Shown: positions 30,001 through 38,598 of the stretch, in pieces | How the letters are laid out: every line of letters begins with the position of its first letter | Position numbering within the stretch: position 1 is the stretch's first letter | NCBI RefSeq assembly: GCF_001434915.1 | Contig: NZ_AZEF01000020.1 | Location: forward strand, 28,566 to 92,565 | Source of the DNA: Liquorilactobacillus capillatus DSM 19910 | GTDB lineage: Bacteria > Bacillota > Bacilli > Lactobacillales > Lactobacillaceae | Direction of reading: 5' to 3' | DNA length: 64,000 nt | Position numbers and translations under genes: made by a program | Notes under the pieces: generated by a model | Databases searched by the model: none | What the model was told of the DNA's origin: nothing | Seen by the model: only the letters and a program-made list of their open reading frames with translations

Positions 30001-31224
30001 CTAGGTATTTTTCGACTTAGTTGCGAAGTTGACCCAGAGAAGCCCCAAAAAAAGAATAAGAGCTGTTGAAATAAAGACACCGTTGTAATCCCAAATACCT
30101 GAAATACTGGAACCAATAAGTGGGCCAGCAACACTGCCTAATGCTTGAAAAGATTGATTATAGCTGAAGATCCGGCCAGTCGCAGCCGTAGGGGTATTTT
30201 TTGCTAATAGGGTTTGAACAGCAGGCAACATGGCGGCGTTGGAAATACCGATTAAAAAACGCAAGAAGCCGAATTGCCAAATATTGATGACAAAAGCCAT
30301 TGGAAGAAAAACGATAACGGCGAAGAGCATCCCGAGTTTGAGGATACGTGTAGTCCCTATTTTATCACCCAAAATACCTAGTCGTGGGGCGGCTAATAGC
30401 GTTGCTACCCCAGGTATTGACACAACTAGGCCACTCGCAATTGTAATCGGACCGCTGTTATGCATAATTTCACGAACATATAAACTAATGATAGGACTAA
30501 TAGAAAAATTACCTAACTGAATCAGAAAAGTTGCAACCAACATGCCAATTACTAACTTAGTATCGCGTAATCCTTTAAAAATATCCCAGGATTTTTTTAA
30601 AGGCCCGCTACTTGCAGGTTGATAGGTTTCATGGACAAAAAAAGCACTGAGCAAAAAGACAAGAATAAGGATAGCACCCGTTATGAAAAAGGTAACTCGG
30701 TAGCCGAAAAGAGCTGCGATAACGCCACCAACGAAGGGGCCGAACAGGGTTCCGCTGACAGACCCGGTTGTTAGTATTCCAAGTGCTTTACCACTTTGGT
30801 CTTTAGGCGTTTCAGTTGCAACTAGTGCGTTAGCGTTACTGATATAACCAGAAAAGACACCTTGAATAAGCCGTAGGAAGATTAACTGGTAAATGTTAGT
30901 TACAAGCCCCATTAACCCAATTACAAAAGCCATTCCTAAAGAAGCACGCAGAATCATCAGTTTACGGCCCTTACGGTCAGCGAGACGTCCCCAAATAGGT
31001 GAAATAATTGCAGTAACAAGAAATGTTGAAGCATAAGTTATCCCACTGTAAAAATTTAACTGGCTTGTTGAAAAAGTCCCTAAAGTGTCAATGTAGAGCG
31101 ATAAAAAGGGCATTACTAGGCTAAAAGCAATGCCAGCCATGAAAGTTCCAAACCAAAGAATGATGAGGTTTTTTTCCCAGCGTCGTCGCGGACGCAAGAC
31201 GAAATGTTTTATTTTAGCTAACAT
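30001..31224 (-). CDS. MFS multidrug efflux transporter
   Basis: A 407-residue, 12-helix major facilitator protein. Motif A GRLADRKGRKLMILR lies after helix 2 (about residues 78-92), and a proline/glycine-rich motif C-like GTLFGPFVGG lies in helix 5, typical of drug:proton antiporters of the PmrA/NorA/TetA(drug) group. The N terminus is basic and cytoplasmic. A GGGGAG site precedes the ATG. It lies 15 bases after the helicase gene and is probably co-transcribed with it. Confidence 0.82.
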   Translation of the reverse strand: MLAKIKHFVLRPRRRWEKNLIILWFGTFMAGIAFSLVMPFLSLYIDTLGTFSTSQLNFYSGITYASTFLVTAIISPIWGRLADRKGRKLMILRASLGMAFVIGLMGLVTNIYQLIFLRLIQGVFSGYISNANALVATETPKDQSGKALGILTTGSVSGTLFGPFVGGVIAALFGYRVTFFITGAILILVFLLSAFFVHETYQPASSGPLKKSWDIFKGLRDTKLVIGMLVATFLIQLGNFSISPIISLYVREIMHNSGPITIASGLVVSIPGVATLLAAPRLGILGDKIGTTRILKLGMLFAVIVFLPMAFVINIWQFGFLRFLIGISNAAMLPAVQTLLAKNTPTAATGRIFSYNQSFQALGSVAGPLIGSSISGIWDYNGVFISTALILFLGLLWVNFATKSKNT

Positions 31225-31239
31225 AAAGCAATTCTCCCC

Positions 31240-33615
31240 TCAATAATTAGAATTAACGTATTTCCAAAAAAAGGCTAGTTGTTTTTTTAATTGGTCGAGT
31301 GAATAACTTTGCTGATAGTGCTGCCAGTGAGCGGGAAATAAACGTGTGTAACGTTTAGTGTTAAAGCGTTGATCTAGTAGAAGGAGAACACCAGTATCAT
31401 TCATGCCGCGAATGACACGGCCAGCAGCTTGTAAAACATTATTAAAACCGGGTAATTGATAGGCATATTCAAAACCGCTAGCATATGTTTGTTCAAAGAA
31501 TTCTTTGAGTTCTTCAGTCTCTTCATTAAAAGCTGGCAGACCAACACTAATGATTGCTACACCTGAAAGTGCATCCCCTTTGAGGTCTATCCCCTCTGCA
31601 AAACTACCGCCTAAAACTGCGAAACCAGTAACTTTTGCAAGTGGTTGACGTTTAAATGTTGCTAGAAAAGCTGCTTTGGCTTCGGGAGTCATATTAAGAT
31701 CCTGGTAAATAGTTTTGATGTCCGGATTAATTTGTGAAAAGGCAGTGTAAATTTGTTTAAGAAAGGCATAGGAGGGGAGGAAAACTAAATAATTACCACT
31801 TCTAGCATGAACCATTGCGGTTAAAGCAGCAATAATTCTGCTCTCATTTTGGGCACGAAAACGGTAAGAGACATTTAATTTAGGTGTTACAAAAAGGCCA
31901 AGCTTTTTAGCTTTGAACGGTGAAGACAAAGTGTATGCCAGTACTTCATCCTGTCCTCCCAGAACATCTTGATAATAAGTGATAGGAGATAATGTAGCAG
32001 AAAATAAGATGGCGCTTTTCCCTTTAGCAAGACTTAGGTTAAGCAATGAGCTCGGGTTTAAACAAAAAATCTTAATAACTACGTTTTTTTCAACTAGAGT
32101 TAATTTCGTCCTAAAAGTTTTGTTATAAAAACTGCTGATTTTAATAAAAGTATGGACAGCTAAATAATAATCTAATAGTGATTGAAATAACGGATGTTCA
32201 GAGTTTTGTTTCAACCAAGTTTGAACTTTCAAGATAAAACGCTGGGCATACTTTAAAAATGTAGTGGGACACTTAGCCGATAGTTTAGTTAGAGCTTTAG
32301 TCGCAGATAATTCTGCTTTTGATTTAGTAAATGCTTGTTGAAAACGTTCTAAATAAGTTTGGATTTTCTTAGTAGTTTTAGCTGGAGTAGAATGCTTAAG
32401 TTTTATGAGTATATTTTTTAAAGGAGCTGAACTTATCTCAGCAGTATACATAGAACGTGAGCGTGCAACGAGATTGTGTGCTTCGTCAACTAAGAAACAA
32501 TAATCTTGGGCAGAATCCTGGAAAAAACGTTGTAAATAAACAAGCGGATCAAAAAGATAATTGTAATCACCAATAACAACATCACAAAATAAACTAACAT
32601 CAAGTGAAAATTCAAAAGGATCGATCATGTGTTTCTGGGCGTATTTTTTGATAATATCCGTGGAAATAAGCGTCTCATTCTGGAGAATGTCTTTAAGCGC
32701 CGGTTTTAGACGATCATAATAACCGACAAAATAGGGGTTTTTAGAATCCTCAATTTCTTTTTCTTCTGCAAAAGTTATCTTTTCTTTAGCGGTAAGTGTA
32801 ATACTATGGAGTTTGAGACCCTCTTGCTGTAATAGCATAAGACTTTGTTCAGCTACTTGTCGGGTACTTTCTTTGGCGGTCAGATAGAAAATTCGAGTGG
32901 TCTTATTTTGACCAAGTGCCATGATAGCTGGAAAAAGGGTAGAAATTGTTTTACCAGTTCCCGTAGGGGCCTCAACAAAGAGTCGTTTTTGAATTGCGAT
33001 AGTTTTGTAGACCGCGGCAGCAAGCTCGTGTTGCCGTGGACGGTAATCTTTGAATGGAAAGTGGAGTTTGGAGATAGAGTGATTACGTTGAACGAACATG
33101 CGCTGTTTTAAACTAGCCCATTCAGTAAAAACGGCAATCGTTTTATTAAAGAACTTATCTGCTTCTTTTTTTGTTAATATAGCATATTTGTGAGTGATTT
33201 GTTCATTGCTTGTCTGAACGTAGATTAATTCAAGCTTGATTTGTTTAAGTTTGGTATCTTTTATCAATATAGCAGCGTACATTTTTAACTGTGCCCAATA
33301 AAGATTTTGCTTTGCAAGTGAAAGGTCATCGAAGTTTAGTGCAGATGTTTTTATCTCAATAACCCGATCATAACTGCCATTGGTTTGATGAACACCATCG
33401 GCACGTCCGTTAAGTGTGTAAGTTTGTTCGCCGACTTGAACAGATGTCTGCAAGCTAAATTCAGCGCTATAGCTTTTATCCCATTTTTTTTGAAGATGAC
33501 GGTGAATAATAGCTCCTTGAAGTGCGGTGTTGTCGCTACTAAAGAGTTCTCCGTGCAGATCACCGGTTTGCCAAACAAATTCAATTAATTTTCGTATTCC
33601 AAGTTCATTTTTCAT
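31240..33615 (-). CDS. DinG/XPD-type helicase with N-terminal nuclease-like domain, Fe-S cysteines missing
   Basis: A 791-residue superfamily 2 helicase. Residues 1-150 look like a RecB/Cas4-type PD-(D/E)xK domain (GRADGVHQ..VIEIKTS). The helicase core has Walker A EAPTGTGKT (about residue 218), DEAHNL, and C-terminal GRVIRGMNDTG. In relatives, four cysteines around the GYYDR and CPFEFS segments hold a 4Fe-4S cluster. Here the aligned segments read IEDSKNPYFVGYYDR and MIDPFEFSLD, with no such cysteines. DNA repair or exonuclease activity is likely; the exact role is unknown. Confidence 0.85.
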   Translation of the reverse strand: MKNELGIRKLIEFVWQTGDLHGELFSSDNTALQGAIIHRHLQKKWDKSYSAEFSLQTSVQVGEQTYTLNGRADGVHQTNGSYDRVIEIKTSALNFDDLSLAKQNLYWAQLKMYAAILIKDTKLKQIKLELIYVQTSNEQITHKYAILTKKEADKFFNKTIAVFTEWASLKQRMFVQRNHSISKLHFPFKDYRPRQHELAAAVYKTIAIQKRLFVEAPTGTGKTISTLFPAIMALGQNKTTRIFYLTAKESTRQVAEQSLMLLQQEGLKLHSITLTAKEKITFAEEKEIEDSKNPYFVGYYDRLKPALKDILQNETLISTDIIKKYAQKHMIDPFEFSLDVSLFCDVVIGDYNYLFDPLVYLQRFFQDSAQDYCFLVDEAHNLVARSRSMYTAEISSAPLKNILIKLKHSTPAKTTKKIQTYLERFQQAFTKSKAELSATKALTKLSAKCPTTFLKYAQRFILKVQTWLKQNSEHPLFQSLLDYYLAVHTFIKISSFYNKTFRTKLTLVEKNVVIKIFCLNPSSLLNLSLAKGKSAILFSATLSPITYYQDVLGGQDEVLAYTLSSPFKAKKLGLFVTPKLNVSYRFRAQNESRIIAALTAMVHARSGNYLVFLPSYAFLKQIYTAFSQINPDIKTIYQDLNMTPEAKAAFLATFKRQPLAKVTGFAVLGGSFAEGIDLKGDALSGVAIISVGLPAFNEETEELKEFFEQTYASGFEYAYQLPGFNNVLQAAGRVIRGMNDTGVLLLLDQRFNTKRYTRLFPAHWQHYQQSYSLDQLKKQLAFFWKYVNSNY

Positions 33616-33715
33616 TTTTTATACCCTCATTAATGGTTGTCTTAAATGACCATGTGAAATATTATAACGGAAATAAGACACTGAAACAATTTTTGAAACC
33701 AAACTATTTTGAGTA

Positions 33716-33819
33716 AAAAGCGAACATTTATCTACGTATAATCGCCTATTTACATTAATTATAGTCTATAGTATATTAATAAAGGATTGATTACTAAATA
33801 TCCGAGCACTAATGTTCGG
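33716..33819 (+). promoter_or_regulatory. Promoter with PurBox-like sites before the purine permease
   Basis: TTTACA (33749-33754), 17 bases, TATATT (33772-33777) is a strong promoter. A PurBox-like AAAAGCGAACATT lies upstream near 33716-33728. A near-palindrome CCGAGCA..TGTTCGG (33802-33819) lies downstream of the start site. Both carry the CGAAC core of PurR sites (AWWWCCGAACWWT). An activating upstream PurBox fits lactic acid bacteria; the downstream one might repress. Confidence 0.55.
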
Positions 33820-33838
33820 TAAAAAGGGAGATATAACT

Positions 33839-35146
33839 TTGAAGGAGAAGTTAGTATCATATTTTGAGATAGATCAGTTGGGGTCAACCGTGCGCAGAGA
33901 AGTATTAGCCGGGTTTACAACTTTTATTTCGATGGCGTATATTTTGTTTGTTAACCCGAGTGTTTTGGGAGCTTCGGGGATGGATAAAGGTGCTGTGTTT
34001 ACTGCGACTGCGCTGGCAAGTGCATTAGGCTGCTTTTTGATGGGGATTTTCGCAAAATATCCAATTGCAACTGCACCCGCTTTGGGAATTAATGCTTTCT
34101 TTACATATTCAGTTTGTATTGGAATGAAGATTCCGTGGCAAACAGCTTTAGCAGGAGTCTTTGTTGCTTCAGTTATTTTTTTATTAATTACAGTTTTTAA
34201 ATTACGTGAACTAATTATTGATGCGATTCCAGCTAATTTAAAGTATGCTATCTCAGCTGGAATTGGTCTTTTTATTGCTTTTATTGGTTTAGAAGATGGC
34301 GGAATAATCGTTGCTGACAAATCGACTATTGTTTCACTGGGACATTTTGCAGGGACTACTTGGTTAACCATCTTTGGATTAGTAGTTACAGCTATTTTAC
34401 TGGTTAAACGTGTTCCTGGTGGGATCTTTATTGGAATGGTAGCTACGTCTATCTTAGGAATCTTAACAGGAATGATCAAACTACCGACGACGATTATTTC
34501 GGGTGCACCTAGTCTAAAACCAACTTTTTTAGTGGCACTCCAGCATGTTGGTGATATTAATACGATGCAATTATTTGTCGTTGTTTTAACCTTTCTATTA
34601 GTCACTTTCTTTGATACTGCTGGAACGTTAGTTGGGTTAGCACAGCAGGCTGGTTTTATGAAAAATAACAAGATGCCGCGTGTTGGTAAGGCGTTACTTT
34701 CTGATTCAACAGCAATGCTTGCTGGTTCATTATTAGGAACATCTCCAGTTGGTGCTTATGTTGAATCTTCAGCAGGAATTGCTGTTGGGGGGCGTTCAGG
34801 ACTAACTGCTGTTACAACAGGTATTCTTTTCATTTTTGGAATATTCTTCTCACCACTTTTAGCCGTAGTGACTAGTCAGGTAACAGCACCAGCTTTGATA
34901 ATTGTTGGTGTTTTGATGGCACAAAGTATGAAACATATTGAATGGGAGAAGATGGAGATCGCGATTCCTTCATTCTTGATATTGTTGGGAATGCCGTTAA
35001 CATATAGTATCTCTGATGGTTTAGCCTTGGGGATTATTGCGTATCCTGTGACAATGATTGCAGCGAAGAGAGGTAAAGAAGTTCATCCGATCATGTACCT
35101 TTTATTCTTTGTCTTCTTAGGCTTCCTGTGGATTTTAAATAACTAG
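33839..35146 (+). CDS. NCS2-family purine permease (AzgA-like)
   Basis: Membrane transporter of about 435 residues with 12-14 predicted helices. STVRREVLAGFTTFISMAYILFVNPSVL-type residues at the amino end and FFDTAGTLVGLAQQAG in the middle mark the AzgA/PbuG-like hypoxanthine-guanine-adenine branch. An ATG at 33812 lies inside the PurBox-like palindrome and lacks a binding site. The TTG at 33839 follows AAAGGGAG by eight bases and is preferred. Substrate is inferred from subfamily and PurR-like sites. Confidence 0.88.
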   Translation: MKEKLVSYFEIDQLGSTVRREVLAGFTTFISMAYILFVNPSVLGASGMDKGAVFTATALASALGCFLMGIFAKYPIATAPALGINAFFTYSVCIGMKIPWQTALAGVFVASVIFLLITVFKLRELIIDAIPANLKYAISAGIGLFIAFIGLEDGGIIVADKSTIVSLGHFAGTTWLTIFGLVVTAILLVKRVPGGIFIGMVATSILGILTGMIKLPTTIISGAPSLKPTFLVALQHVGDINTMQLFVVVLTFLLVTFFDTAGTLVGLAQQAGFMKNNKMPRVGKALLSDSTAMLAGSLLGTSPVGAYVESSAGIAVGGRSGLTAVTTGILFIFGIFFSPLLAVVTSQVTAPALIIVGVLMAQSMKHIEWEKMEIAIPSFLILLGMPLTYSISDGLALGIIAYPVTMIAAKRGKEVHPIMYLLFFVFLGFLWILNN

Positions 35147-35197
35147 CAAGAGTAGAGATTTTAATTTATAGAAATATCCTATTTAGAAATAGGTAAG

Positions 35198-35237
35198 GAA
35201 CTGACTCAAAGGTTAACATTTGAGTCAGTTCTTTTTT
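35198..35237 (+). terminator. Terminator after the purine permease
   Basis: Perfect 13-base arms (35198-35210 and 35219-35231) around an eight-base loop, followed by six T residues. Confidence 0.9.
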
Positions 35238-35439
35238 AATTAGAGAGATAGTATTTTGTGTAAAGTTATTTGAATTGTTCTTTAAAATATTAAAAGTACT
35301 ATAATTTAAGATAAGCATAAAAAGTGTACAGTAATATATGAAATTGCTAAAATTAAGTGGTTGACTTTTACAAGTTGGATTGGGTCCGAGTAATAAGAAA
35401 GATAAGACAAATTATTGGAAGGAAGCAGGCGAGGTCAGT

Positions 35440-36228
35440 TTGAAGAATGTACAAAAAGAAAGACTGCAGGCGATCGGACATCATACAATGAATTTATATC
35501 AGATTGAGATGACGACGGTTAAACAGGAATCACAATTGATTGCTGAACCGTTGAAAGAATTGCCAGCTGTACGAATTAAACAGGTTATAACTAAAGTACA
35601 TGTGATGGATGAAAATATTTTATTTCGAATAAAGGAAACAGTTGGTGAAAAGGAAAAAGTTGGGCTGTTAAATTTTGCCAGTCCTACTAGTCCGGGTGGA
35701 AATTTTTTAGAAGGCATCAATGCACAGGAACAAACGATTTGTCGAAATAGTTTTCTATATCCTGAACTACTTAAGTACCGAAGAAGTTATTATTTGGAGA
35801 ATAGACAGAAACCACGTGAATATTATTATAATGCTAAGATGATTTTTGCAAAGCATATTAAAATAATTCATGATGAAACAGAGTTAAAACTTATCAAAGG
35901 TGAAAAATACCTGGATATTCTTAGTCTGGCAGCGCCAAATGTGAGCGCGATGAAGAAAAATGGGATGGTCATTGATTGGAATAGAGTCCATGATGACCTC
36001 ACGCAAAAAATCATTCAAACTATTCGCCAGTTTAAACTAGCTGGCGATCGTATTTTGATCCTGGGCGCTTTTGGATGCGGAGCCTTTGGCAATGATCCTG
36101 TTATGGTGGCAACTATTTTTAAGGAGGTTCTTGGACGTCCCGAATTCATAGGCAGTTTTATAGATATCTATTTTGACATTTTAGCTAACCCAGTAAGCTT
36201 AGCAGCTTTTGAGGAAGTGTTCCGTTAA
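35440..36228 (+). CDS. TIGR02452-type microbial PARG-like protein, signature altered
   Basis: Macrodomain protein related to bacterial poly(ADP-ribose) glycohydrolases (DUF2263/TIGR02452). NFASPTSPGGNFLEGINAQEQTICRNS (read in parts) covers the ADP-ribose signature, and GAFGCGAFGNDPVMVA is the second diphosphate loop. The family motif is GGG-x(6-8)-QEE; here it reads PGGN..QEQ, losing the second Glu. The start is uncertain: TTG at 35380 has no binding site, while TTG at 35440 follows GAGG by five bases and gives 262 residues. Partner and target are unknown. Confidence 0.8.
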   Translation: MKNVQKERLQAIGHHTMNLYQIEMTTVKQESQLIAEPLKELPAVRIKQVITKVHVMDENILFRIKETVGEKEKVGLLNFASPTSPGGNFLEGINAQEQTICRNSFLYPELLKYRRSYYLENRQKPREYYYNAKMIFAKHIKIIHDETELKLIKGEKYLDILSLAAPNVSAMKKNGMVIDWNRVHDDLTQKIIQTIRQFKLAGDRILILGAFGCGAFGNDPVMVATIFKEVLGRPEFIGSFIDIYFDILANPVSLAAFEEVFR

Positions 36229-36278
36229 ATAAGAAGTGTATAGATAAACGGTAGATTCTTCTGTTAGAAGCCAAAGAT

Positions 36279-36324
36279 AGGAAGCTGGGTCAAAAGAATC
36301 TTTGGCTTAGCTTCCTACCTTTTT
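36279..36324 (+). terminator. Terminator after the PARG-like gene
   Basis: AGGAAGCT (36279-36286) pairs with AGCTTCCT (36309-36316), with additional pairing in the interior, followed by a T-run at 36319-36324. Confidence 0.75.
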
Positions 36325-36392
36325 GATTAGGCATGAAAAAGCAGTTATCTTAACGTCGGGTTTAGCCAACAAAAGATGCTGTTTTTAGTAGA

Positions 36393-36530
36393 CTAATTAT
36401 GCAAACTTTTGGCATCAGCATCGAGCTTGGCAAAACCTGATCCAGCAGCCTGTTTAGGTTGTTTTGCGCGGTCCTCCAGAGCTTTGCGAGCCATTGCCTT
36501 ACGTTCTTCTTTACTTAACTTTTTCGACAT
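36393..36530 (-). CDS. Small basic protein, 45 residues
   Basis: The ATG at 36530 follows an AGAGG site by eight bases. The product is charged and helical (begins MSKKLSKEERKAMARKALED), then Gln/Ala/Gly-rich, with no membrane segment. The binding site, lack of internal stops and clean isolation between terminators suggest a real gene. Function is unknown. It is too short for routine ORF cut-offs. Confidence 0.6.
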   Translation of the reverse strand: MSKKLSKEERKAMARKALEDRAKQPKQAAGSGFAKLDADAKSLHN

Positions 36531-36625
36531 CGTCTTCGCCTCTTTCCGTTGAAATCCACACTAATGGAATTTTACTTCCATTGCTAATTGTAGTCCAAAT
36601 AAGTGAAAATTAAAATAGATAAATA

Positions 36626-37501
36626 TTAGCGATTCCATAGAAATCTAATGACCGCACGATTGACCTCGGCATTATTATGCAGTTGCGAGTGCCGGGCATT
36701 AGGCCCCTTGATCATTAATTCTTTATAAGAGGTCACATGCTTTTGTAAGAGATAAGCCAATGAACGTGCTGAAACATTCGTAACTAGACTGTCGGAATTA
36801 GAACCGTCTTCTAGATTACCATAAATATTTAAGATCTTTGTTTCAGTTGGAAAGTGCATCCGAGCACGGTAATAACTACGGTAAGCAGAGTTTTGCAGTT
36901 TTGGATTCCCCGACGAGGTAAGGTTATTTGTGTTTGGTGTATCATCGATATAAATAACACCATTGAAAGGTCCTGCAATAGGAACAAATTTTTTTAAAGT
37001 AGGTGAAGAAGCTGAACGTTCATGTAAAGCCCAGTACAGTGTTACAGGGCCGCCCATTGAGTGTGAAACTAGGTTGAATTCAGAGATGGCGTAGGCTGAT
37101 TGAAGATGATTAACGATAGTATTTAACCAGCGAGCTTCAGTGGGGATCTCAGCAGTGTTGTTTTTGAAGATAACTTGAATAATAGGGTGTTTTTGTGTAA
37201 AATTCCATGTACCTTGATAGTTAACTTTACCGTCAGGTTCAACGCGCGCAATTAAAGCCTTTTTGGCTGCTCCCGCTTGTTCAGCTGCTTGAATCATATG
37301 TTCGGTTGAATTGTATACTCCACCATAACCATGAACATAAATTGTTGGGATTATCGGAGTAAAGGAGATGCTTTTGTCAGTTGTTGTCTCATTCGCAAAA
37401 AAGAGAAAGGCGAAGCCGCAAGAAACAACAGCAACAATTATTCTCGTTAGTGTAGAGAACTGTATGGGACGATGATTTTTTCTTGTCATATGCCTTGCCA
37501 T
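36626..37501 (-). CDS. DUF915 alpha/beta hydrolase, membrane-anchored or secreted
   Basis: A 291-residue protein with a basic N terminus and one hydrophobic segment (residues 18-40), so probably outside the membrane. The hydrolase fold shows IYVHGYGG near residue 54 and the nucleophile elbow SHSMGG near residue 146; a C-terminal His in ARHSQLHNN completes a plausible triad. DUF915 proteins are common surface hydrolases in lactobacilli, natural substrate unknown. A GAGG site precedes the ATG at 37501. Confidence 0.85.
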   Translation of the reverse strand: MARHMTRKNHRPIQFSTLTRIIVAVVSCGFAFLFFANETTTDKSISFTPIIPTIYVHGYGGVYNSTEHMIQAAEQAGAAKKALIARVEPDGKVNYQGTWNFTQKHPIIQVIFKNNTAEIPTEARWLNTIVNHLQSAYAISEFNLVSHSMGGPVTLYWALHERSASSPTLKKFVPIAGPFNGVIYIDDTPNTNNLTSSGNPKLQNSAYRSYYRARMHFPTETKILNIYGNLEDGSNSDSLVTNVSARSLAYLLQKHVTSYKELMIKGPNARHSQLHNNAEVNRAVIRFLWNR

Positions 37502-37582
37502 TATATTACCTCACAAAACAAAAATTTAATTTCAGTTTTAAGTATACGAGCCTCAATTGATATTTAAAAGGGAGTAAACTAA

Positions 37583-38023
37583 ATGTTTGAAATAAAAACA
37601 ACAACTAAATTGGATTCTACAATTTACCGTGCCGCACTTCAGATAAGGAAAGCTGTCTTTGTTAAAGAACAAGGGGTACCAGAGGAGTTAGAGCTCGATA
37701 ATGAGCAAGCCGCCTGTTACTATGTGGCGTACCAACAGGGGCAGCCTGCTGCAACAGCACGAATAATGGCTGAAAGCAATGGTGCCTGGCATATTCAAAG
37801 AGTGGCTACCTTAAAGGAATATCGGCATCAAGGTTGTGCCAAGCTGTTATTAGAGAAGATTGAGGAACAGGCACGGGCACAGGCAGTTCCCTACCTGACG
37901 CTTGGTGCACAGGATCAAGCGCAGGGATTTTACCGTGCATTAGGTTATCGAGTCGTTGGTCCATCGTTTCTTGATGCAGGAATTCCACACCATACGATGG
38001 AAAAAAGATTGACTGCTAAATAA
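37583..38023 (+). CDS. GNAT family N-acetyltransferase
   Basis: A 146-residue acetyl-CoA-dependent transferase. IRKAVFVKEQGVP near residue 25 and the acetyl-CoA loop VATLKEYRHQGCAKLLLEK (residues 74-92) are typical of the ElaA/YjcF-like branch. Acceptor is unknown. It has an AAAGGGAG site, is a single gene and is divergent from the DUF915 hydrolase. Confidence 0.88.
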   Translation: MFEIKTTTKLDSTIYRAALQIRKAVFVKEQGVPEELELDNEQAACYYVAYQQGQPAATARIMAESNGAWHIQRVATLKEYRHQGCAKLLLEKIEEQARAQAVPYLTLGAQDQAQGFYRALGYRVVGPSFLDAGIPHHTMEKRLTAK

Positions 38024-38027
38024 ATTA

Positions 38028-38056
38028 TTGCATTGATCAATAAAATAGAGTATTAT
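38028..38056 (+). promoter_or_regulatory. Promoter of the predicted small RNA
   Basis: TTGCAT (38028-38033), exactly 17 bases, TATTAT (38051-38056). It begins right after the GNAT stop codon and is followed by no credible reading frame. Confidence 0.72.
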
Positions 38057-38061
38057 GAAAC

Positions 38062-38269
38062 ACATGCGATGAGTCGAGAAAGACCAGGTGATGACTAGTT
38101 CATCATTCCGCTGCGGCGGCATAGTGGTTATATTTCGATGCAGGACACAGATGCTAGCGTATTCTAGCGTGTTTACTAGTATGTATTGTGGAGTACACCT
38201 AGTTTATTTGACAATTGTCGAATACTGCAAAAGCTGTCTCTAAACTAATGTTTGGAGACAGCTTTTTTT
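38062..38269 (+). ncRNA. Predicted structured non-coding RNA, about 208 nt
   Basis: A strong promoter ends at 38056 and an intrinsic terminator closes the unit (arms 38229-38244 and 38249-38264, seven T residues). Between them there is no binding site followed by a usable frame, but there are several hairpins: TGATGA/TCATCA near 38089, CCGCT/AGTGG near 38108, GCTAG/CTAGC near 38153, and GTG..ACT/AGT..CAC near 38170. Five CTAG tetramers occur in about 110 bases. It contains CTGCGGCGGCAT, also found in E. coli 6S RNA, but the overall fold is not obviously 6S. Identity unknown. Confidence 0.6.
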
Positions 38270-38598
38270 ATATCTTTCAAAGAACATCTGGAAGTGGTAT
38301 ATAAAGTTAGTTTTTGAGAGAAAAATATTACTGCTTGTATGGGATTACGCATTATAAACAGACTGGATTTATAAGTAATAGCCAAGGCTAAGACAGGGTA
38401 TACTTAAAATTTAATAAGATTATTTAAATAATTCTACAATCATGAGTAGTGTAGCTTTATTAAGGTTAAGGAATTTGGTATTATTAAGTTATTAGTAGTG
38501 GTTGTTGGAGGAGACTTTTTATTTCTCAACAGCTAATAGTTTTTTAATATTAGTGCAGTTACTCGTTTTTGAGTATGACTGCCAATGGAGGTCAAAAG
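38270..38598 (+). other. 329-base gap before lemA
   Basis: AT-rich DNA without a credible gene. A hairpin with GTTGTTG and CAACAGC arms (about 38500-38532) precedes a TAGTTTTTT run, which might be a weak terminator or leader attenuator. No clear promoter could be assigned with confidence. Confidence 0.4.

Noticed and set aside
33874..34671. 265-residue minus-strand open frame inside the purine permease
   Set aside because: It is the antisense shadow of a hydrophobic gene with strong family motifs; no ribosome binding site and low-complexity composition.
38108..38140. tRNA-like look of the segment GGCATAGTGGTTA..TTCGATGC
   Set aside because: No acceptor stem, anticodon arm or proper T-arm can be built around it.
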